This document shows, one piece after another, positions 1 to 6,109 of a stretch of 6,244 nucleotides of DNA. The DNA is from Lachnoclostridium sp. UBA1241 (GTDB lineage: Bacteria; Bacillota; Clostridia; Lachnospirales; Lachnospiraceae): NCBI GenBank assembly GCA_002308955.1, contig DBWJ01000076.1:1-6244 (forward strand), read 5' to 3'. Under the pieces are notes generated by a model. It saw only the letters and a program-made list of their open reading frames with translations, had not been told where the DNA came from and made no database searches. The position numbers and the translations under genes were made by a program. Positions within the stretch are counted from its first letter, which is position 1, and the number at the start of each line of letters is the position of its first letter.

Positions 1-1523
1 CGGCCTGCCATGTTGGTCGCGATGGTAACCGCACGCTTCTTACCGGCTTCGGCGATGATTTCCGCTTCGATTTCATGGAATTTTGCGTTCAGGACTTTAT
101 GCGGAATGCCGCGCTTACGAAGCATCTCGCTGATTGTCTCGGATGCCTCGATGGTAATCGTACCGACAAGTACGGGCTGGCCGTTCTGGTAGGACTCCTG
201 AACCGCATCGGCAATCGCATTTAGCTTTTCCTTCTTGGTGCGGTATACGGCATCCTCGTGGTCGATACGTGCAACCGGCATGTTGGTCGGGATACATACA
301 ACGTCCATGCCGTAAATCTCACGGAATTCCTTCTCTTCGGTCTGCGCCGTACCGGTCGCGCCGCACTTCTTTTCGTATTTGTTGAAGAAGTTCTGGAACG
401 TGATGGTGGCAAGTGTCTTGCTCTCGCGCTTAACCTTTACGTGCTCTTTCGCTTCGATTGCCTGATGCAGTCCGTCGCTGTAGCGGCGGCCCGGAAGAAT
501 ACGTCCGGTAAAGTCGTCTACAATCAGAACCTCGTCATCTTTGACGACGTAATCATGGTCCTTCTGGAACAGATTATGCGCCTTCAGGGCAAGGTTGATG
601 TTGTGTTGAATCTCAAGATTCTCGGCATCGGCGAGGTTCTCAATCTTGAAGAACTGCTCGACCTTACGAACGCCCTGCTCGGTCAGGTTGACCGTGCGCT
701 CCTTCTCGTTGACGACGAAATCGCCGGTTTCCTGCGTCTGCTCACCGAGCAGCATGTCCATCTTACTAAGCTCGGTTTCGGTACCCTTCGTGAGCTGTCT
801 TGCGAGAATGTCGCAAACCTCATAAAGTTTCGTTGACTTACCGCTCTGGCCGGAAATGATAAGCGGCGTTCTTGCTTCATCGATAAGAACCGAGTCGACC
901 TCATCGATTATGGCAAATGCCAGACCTCTCATGACAAGTCTCTCACGATAGATAACCATGTTGTCACGCAGGTAATCGAAGCCGAATTCGTTGTTCGTTC
1001 CGTAAGTGATGTCGCATGCATACTGCACACGGCGCTCGTCGTTGTCCATATGGTTCAGGATACAGCCGACGGTCAGTCCGAGGAAACGGTGAATCTGTCC
1101 CATCCACTCGGAGTCACGCTTTGCGAGGTAATCGTTGACCGTTACCACGTGCACGCCGTTCCCGGTAAGCGCGTTCAGGTAAGAAGGAAATGTCAGAACA
1201 AGCGTCTTACCTTCACCGGTTTTCATCTCGGCGATACGGCCCTGATGAAGGACGACACCGCCCATCAGCTGCACGCGGAACGCGCGCTGCCCGAGTGTAC
1301 GCTTGGCTGCCTCACGGACCGCCGCGTAAGCTTCCACCAACAGGTCATCAAGCGTCTCGCCGTTCGCAAGCCGCTCCTTAAATTCTACAGTCTTGTGCGC
1401 CAGCTGTTCATCGGATAACTTCTCGTAATCCGGCTCCAGCGCTTCGATTTGATCGACGATCGGTACAATCCTTTTTAACTCATGATCACTGTGTGTACCG
1501 AACAGTTTCGTAATAAGTCCCAT
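1..1523 (-). CDS. secA: SecA preprotein translocase ATPase, N-terminal 507 codons (3' end outside window)
   Basis: SecA is the cytoplasmic ATPase that drives unfolded preproteins through the SecYEG channel. Translating the minus strand from 1523 gives an uninterrupted frame to the window edge. Seen: Walker A MKTGEGKT at residues 100-107; the SecA hallmark IIDEVDSVLIDEARTPLIIS around 206-224 (Walker B/DEAD-like, nucleotide-binding domain 1); the preprotein cross-linking domain roughly 225-365; VDDFTGR at 335-341; LATITFQNFF at 371-380; MTGT-type motif as GATGTAQTEE at 388-397; and VLNAKFHEIEAEI at 477-489. The window ends inside the NMAGR(GTDI) helicase motif of the second nucleotide-binding domain. 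About 330-400 residues (rest of that domain, helical scaffold/wing, C-terminal tail) are missing only because of the window edge. Start ATG at 1523-1521 is preceded by GGGAGAGG seven bases upstream and matches the usual short amphipathic SecA N-terminus (MGLITKLFG). No frameshift or lost key residue. In many Firmicutes prfB follows secA; that cannot be checked here. Confidence 0.98.
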   Translation of the reverse strand, partial: MGLITKLFGTHSDHELKRIVPIVDQIEALEPDYEKLSDEQLAHKTVEFKERLANGETLDDLLVEAYAAVREAAKRTLGQRAFRVQLMGGVVLHQGRIAEMKTGEGKTLVLTFPSYLNALTGNGVHVVTVNDYLAKRDSEWMGQIHRFLGLTVGCILNHMDNDERRVQYACDITYGTNNEFGFDYLRDNMVIYRERLVMRGLAFAIIDEVDSVLIDEARTPLIISGQSGKSTKLYEVCDILARQLTKGTETELSKMDMLLGEQTQETGDFVVNEKERTVNLTEQGVRKVEQFFKIENLADAENLEIQHNINLALKAHNLFQKDHDYVVKDDEVLIVDDFTGRILPGRRYSDGLHQAIEAKEHVKVKRESKTLATITFQNFFNKYEKKCGATGTAQTEEKEFREIYGMDVVCIPTNMPVARIDHEDAVYRTKKEKLNAIADAVQESYQNGQPVLVGTITIEASETISEMLRKRGIPHKVLNAKFHEIEAEIIAEAGKKRAVTIATNMAG

Positions 1524-1530
1524 TCGCTTT

Positions 1531-1539
1531 CCTCTCCCT
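1531..1539 (-). promoter_or_regulatory. secA ribosome binding site
   Basis: The minus strand reads AGGGAGAGG, then seven bases, then the ATG of secA. It supports this start over any internal one. Confidence 0.85.
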
Positions 1540-1557
1540 CGTGGATTCACTAAACGA

Positions 1558-1574
1558 CAGAATACCACATTCTG
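1558..1574 (-). promoter_or_regulatory. Short stem-loop at the predicted 5' end of the secA mRNA
   Basis: The minus strand reads CAGAAT - GTGGT - ATTCTG, a perfect 6-bp inverted repeat with a 5-nt loop, beginning within a couple of bases of the predicted transcription start. It could be a 5'-end mRNA stabiliser or a protein operator overlapping +1. The stem is short, so chance is possible. Confidence 0.4.
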
Positions 1575-1578
1575 AATT

Positions 1579-1607
1579 ATTGTACCACAAATCGCCGGCA
1601 AAGGCAA
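1579..1607 (-). promoter_or_regulatory. secA sigma-A promoter
   Basis: On the minus strand, -35 TTGCCT (1607-1602) and -10 TACAAT (1584-1579) are separated by exactly 17 bases. The predicted start of transcription is near 1572, giving a leader of about 50 nt before the ATG. Its position shows that secA need not depend on the upstream exporter operon and that the 85-bp repeat array lies upstream of, not inside, this transcript. Confidence 0.8.
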
Positions 1608-1620
1608 CCGATTTGTTCAT

Positions 1621-1756
1621 TTTGGGCCCGCCCCGGTTCTTCATTTCCGGCTCTTGCTTATAGGACTCTCTAAGGCCTTCTTTTCCGTCGCTTTTCCCTG
1701 TTGTTTCATCCGATTCTTCCTTTTGCGTCACCCGGTTTTTGCATGCCATGACAAAT
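1621..1756. other. Intergenic stretch with nothing recognised
   Basis: Between the secA promoter and the repeat array the minus strand is markedly purine-rich. It can be read as a lysine/glutamate-rich peptide, but that frame runs through the secA promoter and start codon and has no convincing ribosome binding site. No RNA gene or further copy of the 85-bp unit was seen. Confidence 0.5.
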
Positions 1757-1797
1757 GGTACAGACCGTACGGTCATTTCTGACTTGCGGTCTGTACC
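1757..1797. repeat. Dyad of repeat unit 1 (perfect, with inner hairpin)
   Basis: Arms GGTACAGACCG (1757-1767) and CGGTCTGTACC (1787-1797) are perfectly complementary over 11 bp. Inside, GTCA (1772-1775) and TGAC (1780-1783) form a second stem. As minus-strand RNA the apical loop would be GAAA, a GNRA tetraloop; as plus-strand RNA it would be UUUC. Confidence 0.8.
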
Positions 1798-1841
1798 TGT
1801 CTCGTCGCCGTCTTCCTCCAAGAAGGGTACATATTCGAAAA

Positions 1842-1882
1842 GGTACAGACCGGGATGCAAAAATGCTTTTACAGTCGGTACC
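1842..1882. repeat. Dyad of repeat unit 2 (imperfect)
   Basis: Left arm GGTACAGACCG, right arm CAGTCGGTACC. As minus-strand RNA there is one mismatch and one G-U pair; as plus-strand RNA there are two mismatches. The loop contains GCAAAAATGC, able to form a 3-bp inner stem. Confidence 0.7.
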
Positions 1883-1926
1883 TTTGACGAAGTCAGCCTT
1901 CCCGGCAACTTCTTCGAAACGAAATA

Positions 1927-1967
1927 GGTACAGACTGGTTTCAAGAAATGTCTCTCCGGTCTGTACC
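1927..1967. repeat. Dyad of repeat unit 3
   Basis: Left arm GGTACAGACTGG, right arm CCGGTCTGTACC (starting at 1956). All 12 positions pair in plus-strand RNA with one U-G wobble; in minus-strand RNA that position is a C-A mismatch. This is the one unit favouring the plus strand. Confidence 0.75.
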
Positions 1968-2011
1968 TTTAGCCAAATCAAGCCTTTCCGCAACAAATTC
2001 GAAAAGAAGCA

Positions 2012-2052
2012 GGTACAGACCAGCTTCAGAAATCTCTTCTCCGGTCCGTACC
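2012..2052. repeat. Dyad of repeat unit 4
   Basis: Left arm GGTACAGACCAG, right arm CCGGTCCGTACC (starting at 2041). As minus-strand RNA all 12 positions pair, two as G-U wobbles; as plus-strand RNA the same two positions are A-C mismatches. Confidence 0.75.
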
Positions 2053-2127
2053 TTTGGAGGAAACAAGCCTTTTCCTCGCTCTGTCAAAGCGCGCCTTCCC
2101 CGCCATACTACAAAAATGGAATAGAAT

Positions 2128-2145
2128 TGTGGATAAAGTGGATAA
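2128..2145 (+). promoter_or_regulatory. Two adjacent DnaA-box-like 9-mers
   Basis: TGTGGATAA (2128-2136) is a perfect match to the DnaA box consensus TTATCCACA in reverse orientation. It is followed without a gap by AGTGGATAA (2137-2145), which differs at one base. Two further near matches lie in the palindrome at 2189-2230. Binding by DnaA is inferred from the motif only. Confidence 0.5.
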
Positions 2146-2159
2146 AAATGTGGGATTTG

Positions 2160-2179
2160 CCGCGGAAAATGCCATAAAA
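2160..2179. repeat. 20-bp sequence shared with the 6091 control region
   Basis: CCGCGGAAAATGC-C-ATAAAA here matches 18 of 20 bases with 6091-6110, where it overlaps the proposed -10 region of the plus-strand promoter. The differences are at positions 14 and 20. No gene starts downstream of this copy on the plus strand, so its role here is unclear. Confidence 0.5.
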
Positions 2180-2188
2180 TCACGCAAA

Positions 2189-2230
2189 AACGGTGGATAA
2201 CCCGCAATATTGCGCAAGTTATCCACCGTT
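2189..2230 (-). terminator. Nested palindrome, probable terminator of the exporter operon
   Basis: Arms AACGGTGGATAAC (2189-2201) and GTTATCCACCGTT (2218-2230) are a perfect 13-bp inverted repeat. The 16-nt loop contains a perfect 12-bp palindrome, CGCAATATTGCG (2203-2214). On the minus strand the stem lies 59 nt after the exporter stop codon and runs into TTTTTGCGTGATTTT, giving a short U tract as in an intrinsic terminator; on the plus strand there is no T run. Each arm also contains a DnaA-box-like 9-mer (TTATCCACC), so it may have a second role. Confidence 0.6.
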
Positions 2231-2288
2231 AACTCATTCACTGCCAGCCATCACAACCCGCATTCTTCCGCAGGGAGACGGCTCTATC

Positions 2289-4088
2289 TTACCCCAGATG
2301 ATACCGTCCGGCCTGGACGTTCCACATCTCGGCGTAGCGGCCGTTCATGGCAAGGAGGCTTTCGTGTGTGCCTTCCTCCACGATCCGACCGTTCTCGAGC
2401 ATCAGGATACGATCGGCATCCCGCGTCGTCGAAAGACGGTGCGAGATATAGAATACGGTCTTGCCCTTCGCGGCCGACTCCATTGCCTTGTTGAGCTCGT
2501 ACTCGGCAATCGGATCTAAGGCGCTTGAGGGCTCATCCATGATCAGAATGTCGGCGTCCTTATAGAACGCTCTTGAAATCGCTATCTTCTGGCTCTCGCC
2601 GCCCGAGAAATTGATTCCCGCCTTATCGAACTCGGTCGTTACCGGCGTCCGAAGACCTCTCGGAAGCTTCTCAAGGCGCTCGCCGAATCCGGCCCGCCTA
2701 AGGGCGCTTGTAATCTCCTCGGCGTCGGAACCGCGGAAGTTCTTCGGAAGACGGTCCATGATGACATTTTCCGCAAGGCATGCGCCGTACATCTGGTAAT
2801 CCTGGAAGACAACGCCGAACCGGCTCCGGTAGTCGTCCGGCCGGAACTCGCGGATGTCGTGTCCGTGAAAGCAGATGGAACCCTCGGTCGGGTCATAAAG
2901 GCGCATCAGAAGCTTGATCAGCGTTGTCTTGCCGGCGCCGTTATAGCCGACGATTGCGATGTGCTCGCCCGGCTTTACCGAGAGGGAAATGTCACGAAGC
3001 GTGTCCTCGGCATCCTCACGGTACCGAAAGCTCACATGGGAAAGCGTAAGCTTGGCGTTGCCGTCCGGCACGTCCTCACCCTCGTTCTTCTTAATCTTCG
3101 GTTCATATGCGAGAAATGCCCGGATTTTGTCGATATACAGGCTGTTCTCCTGGGCCTGCGGGAAGATGTCCGCAAGGTCTGCCATGCCCCGTCTTAAGCT
3201 ACCGGTCCGGTTGAAGAGAACGACCGCGTCGCTGTACGCGATGGCATGTTTTACCGCAGCCCGGAACACAAGATACGTGATGTAAAGTCCGTCCATGATG
3301 AAGTCGCCCACCACGTAATTCCGCGTAAATCCGAGAAGCGTCCGTTTGGTCGCAACCTTCTTCTGCTCCTTGCAGATTTCGTCGTCCGCCTCGGCAAATT
3401 CCGCCTCCAGCCGGTCGCCGACCGCCGGATGCAGCCTTAATTCCTTCGCGAAATCGTTCAGATAGAAGACTCGGCTTACGTAATTGCGTTTCCGCTCAAG
3501 CGGGTTGACGGCAAGACGCACCTTGTAATTCAGCTTGTTGAGTACCCGCGACACAAGGAATCGGAGAATAAACGACCCAAGCACGAACAAAATGCCCGCA
3601 GCGTCCGTCAGCAGGTAGAACACACCCGTTGTGAACAGGATCGTGATTGCCTGCATGATCCGGTTACACATGGTAAGGAACCGGTCAATCGAACTCTCCG
3701 CCTCCGCCACCGCCAGCACGAAATCGTTGTAGTACTCCGTGTCATCGTAGCAGGACAGATCCAGTTCGGCCGCCTTCTTAAACATCTGCTCCTTCAAAGC
3801 GCGGTACAGCTTCGGCTTGCTCCGGTACGTCCACCCGTGGATGAAGAACCCGTCCGGAACGATCTGCAGCATGTTGATCGTCAGGATGATTCCGATGACC
3901 AAAAGCGGCTTCCAGAAAGGCTCCTGGAACTCCGCGCACCGAAGCACGTAACGGATGCCGAGCACATGCTCCAAAAAGATGATTCCCTGGTAACGGAATC
4001 CGTCATACAAAAAGTAAATCATGTATCCGGGACAGGTCTTAAAGCACAGCTTCCACAGATACAGCTGGTTTTTCCATACATGCTTCAT
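2289..4088 (-). CDS. ABC exporter half-transporter, second subunit (599 aa, TMD-NBD)
   Basis: An MsbA-like (ABCB-type) half-transporter that would export a substrate at ATP cost as part of a dimer in the cytoplasmic membrane. Hydrophobic segments lie near residues 20-45, 60-82, 147-162, 164-182 and 258-280; the expected sixth segment (about 283-310) is unusually polar. The nucleotide-binding domain spans about 347-595: A-loop Tyr356, Walker A GYNGAGKTT 381-389, Q-loop Gln429, signature FSGGE 494-498 (instead of LSGGQ), Walker B ILIMDEP 514-520 with catalytic Glu519, D-loop SALD 522-525, H-loop His550. All catalytic residues are present. No N-terminal C39 peptidase domain is present, so it is not a leader-cleaving bacteriocin exporter. 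The start overlaps the stop of the upstream subunit by four bases (ATGA), implying translational coupling. Substrate unknown; peptide, lipid or drug are all possible. Confidence 0.93.
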   Translation of the reverse strand: MKHVWKNQLYLWKLCFKTCPGYMIYFLYDGFRYQGIIFLEHVLGIRYVLRCAEFQEPFWKPLLVIGIILTINMLQIVPDGFFIHGWTYRSKPKLYRALKEQMFKKAAELDLSCYDDTEYYNDFVLAVAEAESSIDRFLTMCNRIMQAITILFTTGVFYLLTDAAGILFVLGSFILRFLVSRVLNKLNYKVRLAVNPLERKRNYVSRVFYLNDFAKELRLHPAVGDRLEAEFAEADDEICKEQKKVATKRTLLGFTRNYVVGDFIMDGLYITYLVFRAAVKHAIAYSDAVVLFNRTGSLRRGMADLADIFPQAQENSLYIDKIRAFLAYEPKIKKNEGEDVPDGNAKLTLSHVSFRYREDAEDTLRDISLSVKPGEHIAIVGYNGAGKTTLIKLLMRLYDPTEGSICFHGHDIREFRPDDYRSRFGVVFQDYQMYGACLAENVIMDRLPKNFRGSDAEEITSALRRAGFGERLEKLPRGLRTPVTTEFDKAGINFSGGESQKIAISRAFYKDADILIMDEPSSALDPIAEYELNKAMESAAKGKTVFYISHRLSTTRDADRILMLENGRIVEEGTHESLLAMNGRYAEMWNVQAGRYHLG

Positions 4089-5959
4089 GCGAAGGCACCT
4101 CCCTTCGCATCCGCGCCAAATGTGACGCCTCCATCCCCGTCGCCGGATACCGCCAGGTAATTCTTCGCCTGTTTCTCGTACATGTCGGCGTAAATGCCGT
4201 GCTGCTTCATAAGCATGTCGTGCGTTCCCGCCTCTTTGACCGTGCCGTCCGAAAGAAGGTACACCCAGTCGGCGCTCTGCACGGAAGAAAGCCGGTGCGA
4301 GATGAACACAAGCGTATTCTTCTCGCAGGTGCGGTAGATATTATCGAAAAGCGTGCCTTCCGCAATCGGGTCCAGAGCACTCGACGGCTCGTCGAACACC
4401 TTGAACGGGCACTCTTTGACAAATGCCCTCGCAACGACGATTTTCTGGAATTCGCCGCCTGACAGAACGGCGCCTTTGTCGTCGAATTCATGCGTCAGTA
4501 TCGTATCGATGCCCTTCGGAAGTGACATAACCTTGTCGTATGCGCCGGCAAGCTTCAACGCTTCCGTAACGCGGGACTCCTGCTCTTTAGGAGGAATCGG
4601 CTCGCCCATTATCACATTTTCCGCAACGGTCATGGAGAACATTCTGTGGTCCTGAAACGCCGTCGCGAACAGATTCCGGTACTTCCGAAGGTCGTACTCG
4701 CGGATGTCCCGGCCGTTCAGAAGAATCTGCCCGGAGGTCGGGTCGTAGAACCTAAGGAGCAGCTTGATGATTGTCGTCTTGCCGGCGCCGTTATGGCCGA
4801 CGAGCGCATAGGTCTTGCCGCCGCGGAACTCCATCGAAAGGTGCGAAATCACCTCTTTGTCCTTATAGGCAAATGACACGTCGCGGAACTCAATGCTTCG
4901 TATCTCCGTGCCGGGATCGTCCCCGGCGTAGTCCTCGGGAATCCGTTCCTTATACTCCATAAAACGGCGCAGATACTCGACGAACAGACCGTTCTTGAAA
5001 AGCTCGGTCAGCGCCTCAGTAAATCCGATCAGAATCCATGTCGTGGACACCATCATGCTGGTGATAACCGACAGCTGCGCAAGGCTCATCGTGTGGCTCA
5101 CGACGGTCCGGTACGCGCCGTAGATCAGAAGGCCTTCGAAGATAAATGTGAAGGTGAACATGACGTACAGCCAGTGCAGAATCATCGCGCGCTTCGTGTA
5201 TTTCTTCGTCACGTCCGAAACGCCTGCGATAGCGTCCTTGTACTGGTGCCGCATAAGCCGGAACACACCGGTCAGCCGCATCTCCTTCGCATAATCCGGG
5301 AGGTACATGACACGGTTGATGTAGGCAATCCGCCGGTTGTGCGGCGCCATGTCCTGATTTCTCTGATAATCAATCCGGCTGATCCGGCGGTTGAATACAA
5401 AGTTGCCGATTACCGGAAAGATGATGAACAGCACCGAGATCTTATCGATCTGGTACATGAAAACGAACGCGCAGACGCTTGCGATGGCGCCGAAGAACGT
5501 CTTGAAAAGCGCCTCCGTCGTCGAAATGATGCGGGTGTCCGCCTTCTCCATGGCTAAGGTGTACTTATCATAGAAATCGCTGTCCTCAAAGCACGAAAGC
5601 TCGACGTTTCTTGATTTTCGGAACAGTTTCCGGTACAGTCCCTTGTTGACCACCGTCTGGCTGACCGGAAGGATCGCCCCGCTGAAGATGTTCTCATATA
5701 ACACCATGCTGCCGTATACGCACACCACCACGACGATATAGATGAAAATCTTCGAAAACCCGTCGCCGTTCTCCATGGAATTGATGACATGCCGCATGAA
5801 GAACGCGCTGTAAAACAGCCACTCAAAGTACCCGAGGAACCGCATCACGCCCTGATGAACCGCCAGAGATGGGCAGATCCGCCACAGAAGTTTCAGTGCG
5901 TAGAAGTTGTTCTGAATCGCCCGGGAACGCGTAATCTCGGGCTGCTTCTTCTGTTCCAT
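4085..5959 (-). CDS. ABC exporter half-transporter, first subunit (624 aa, TMD-NBD)
   Basis: Promoter-proximal partner of the 599-aa subunit, with the same fold order. Hydrophobic segments near residues 40-57, 70-88, 155-170, 172-189, 259-283 and 293-315 give about six membrane spans. The nucleotide-binding domain (about 353-600) has A-loop Tyr365, Walker A GHNGAGKTT 388-396, Q-loop Gln436, signature LSGGE 499-503, Walker B FKVFDEP 519-525 with Glu524, D-loop SALD 527-530 and H-loop His555. A segment before TM3, VELSCFEDSDFYDKYTLAME (119-138), matches LDLSCYDDTEYYNDF in the partner, so the two are paralogues, probably from an old duplication. The C-terminus ends in a glycine/aspartate-rich tail (606-624) whose codons form half of the hairpin at the next gene's start. 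ATG at 5959 is preceded by GAGGAGGG seven bases upstream. Heterodimer formation is inferred from adjacency. Substrate unknown. Confidence 0.94.
   Translation of the reverse strand: MEQKKQPEITRSRAIQNNFYALKLLWRICPSLAVHQGVMRFLGYFEWLFYSAFFMRHVINSMENGDGFSKIFIYIVVVVCVYGSMVLYENIFSGAILPVSQTVVNKGLYRKLFRKSRNVELSCFEDSDFYDKYTLAMEKADTRIISTTEALFKTFFGAIASVCAFVFMYQIDKISVLFIIFPVIGNFVFNRRISRIDYQRNQDMAPHNRRIAYINRVMYLPDYAKEMRLTGVFRLMRHQYKDAIAGVSDVTKKYTKRAMILHWLYVMFTFTFIFEGLLIYGAYRTVVSHTMSLAQLSVITSMMVSTTWILIGFTEALTELFKNGLFVEYLRRFMEYKERIPEDYAGDDPGTEIRSIEFRDVSFAYKDKEVISHLSMEFRGGKTYALVGHNGAGKTTIIKLLLRFYDPTSGQILLNGRDIREYDLRKYRNLFATAFQDHRMFSMTVAENVIMGEPIPPKEQESRVTEALKLAGAYDKVMSLPKGIDTILTHEFDDKGAVLSGGEFQKIVVARAFVKECPFKVFDEPSSALDPIAEGTLFDNIYRTCEKNTLVFISHRLSSVQSADWVYLLSDGTVKEAGTHDMLMKQHGIYADMYEKQAKNYLAVSGDGDGGVTFGADAKGGAFA
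4087..4110 (-). promoter_or_regulatory. Stem-loop enclosing the ribosome binding site and start of the 599-aa subunit
   Basis: On the minus strand ATGCGAAGG (4110-4102) and CCTTCGCAT (4095-4087) form a perfect 9-bp stem with the 6-nt loop GAGGTG. The ribosome binding site GGGAGG (4103-4098) lies half in the loop and half in the stem, and the AU of the AUG (4088-4086) is paired. Ribosomes finishing the upstream gene must melt this structure, since the stop codon overlaps the start. This fits translational coupling that keeps subunit synthesis linked. Confidence 0.65.
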
Positions 5960-5966
5960 TTATCTC

Positions 5967-5972
5967 CCTCCT
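5967..5972 (-). promoter_or_regulatory. Ribosome binding site of the 624-aa exporter subunit
   Basis: A perfect AGGAGG on the minus strand, seven bases before the ATG. It fixes the start at 5959. Confidence 0.9.
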
Positions 5973-5993
5973 CTCACGAAAAAAATTAGTGCC

Positions 5994-6022
5994 ATTTTAC
6001 GCCCGCGCGCGCCCGATGTCAA
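5994..6022 (-). promoter_or_regulatory. Near-consensus sigma-A promoter of the exporter operon
   Basis: The minus strand has -35 TTGACA (6022-6017, perfect consensus), a 17-base spacer, and -10 TAAAAT (5999-5994, one base from consensus). Predicted transcription start is near 5987, giving a leader of under 30 nt. The spacer is almost pure G+C and includes the alternating run CGCGCGCGC (plus-strand 6004-6012). No attenuator fits in such a short leader, so control would act at initiation. Confidence 0.88.
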
Positions 6023-6032
6023 GAAAAACTTC

Positions 6033-6060
6033 CGAATGTTGCAAAACCCTTTTACATTCG
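6033..6060. promoter_or_regulatory. Spaced dyad upstream of the exporter promoter, candidate operator
   Basis: CGAATGT (6033-6039) and ACATTCG (6054-6060) are perfect 7-bp inverted arms 14 bp apart; the centre adds AAAA-CCC-TTTT. It lies just upstream of the exporter -35 and between the two divergent promoters, a usual place for a regulator binding site. No regulator gene is visible in the window. Confidence 0.4.
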
Positions 6061-6071
6061 CGTAAATTCCC

Positions 6072-6103
6072 GCATTTTGTTCTTGTCATTCCGCGGAAAA
6101 TGC
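6072..6103. promoter_or_regulatory. Second dyad, overlapping the plus-strand promoter
   Basis: GCATTTT (6072-6078) and AAAATGC (6097-6103) are 7-bp inverted arms 18 bp apart. They enclose the proposed -35 and the perfect 10-bp palindrome TTCCGCGGAA (6089-6098). The right arm abuts the proposed -10, so a bound repressor would block the plus-strand gene. Confidence 0.35.
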
Positions 6104-6109
6104 TATAAA
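6083..6109 (+). promoter_or_regulatory. Probable promoter of the putative glycoside hydrolase gene
   Basis: TTGTCA (6083-6088) and TATAAA (6104-6109) with an extended -10 TGC in front. The spacer is only 15 bp, shorter than the optimum of 17, which fits a weak or activator-dependent promoter. Predicted start near 6116, giving a leader of about 40 nt. Confidence 0.45.

Larger units (their letters stand above)
1757..2096. repeat. Array of four tandem 85-bp structured repeats
   Basis: The 9-mer GGTACAGAC recurs at 1757, 1842, 1927 and 2012, exactly 85 bp apart each time. In every unit a partner arm resembling CGGTCTGTACC begins 30 bp later (1787, 1872, 1957, 2042), so each unit carries one spaced dyad. 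The second half of a unit is less conserved but keeps CTTT right after the dyad and AAGCCTT-like bases near unit position 53-60 in the last three units, and TTCGAAA near the end of the first three. Dyad arms are conserved while loops are not, as expected if base pairing or a bound protein is under selection. A period of 85 is not a multiple of three and shifts frame every unit, which argues against coding. The fourth unit decays in its last 25 bp. Function is unknown; candidates are a structured RNA, a tandem protein-binding site or a miniature mobile/repetitive element. Confidence 0.85.

Noticed and set aside
258..836. Plus-strand open frame of 192 codons
   Set aside because: It lies antisense within secA, whose frame is certain from its motifs; it is a codon-usage shadow.
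1486..1944. Minus-strand open frame of 152 codons across the secA promoter and start
   Set aside because: It overlaps the secA promoter, ribosome binding site and first codons out of frame, and much of it is the 85-bp repeat, whose period breaks the frame between units.
1757..2096. CRISPR array
   Set aside because: The unit is 85 bp with no constant 25-40 bp direct repeat separated by unique spacers, similarity extends beyond the dyad, and no cas genes are visible.
1755..2177. Plus-strand open frame of 140 codons over the repeat array
   Set aside because: It merely crosses the 85-bp repeats; repeated peptides do not recur in register, there is no ribosome binding site, and the composition is arginine/proline-rich like other shadow frames.
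2160..2179. Plus-strand promoter for an antisense RNA
   Set aside because: CATAAAAT resembles a -10, but no credible -35 lies 16-18 bp upstream and no gene follows on that strand.
6037..6053. Catabolite repression (cre) site near the exporter promoter
   Set aside because: A TG...CA-like stretch is present, but the central CG of the cre consensus is missing on both strands.
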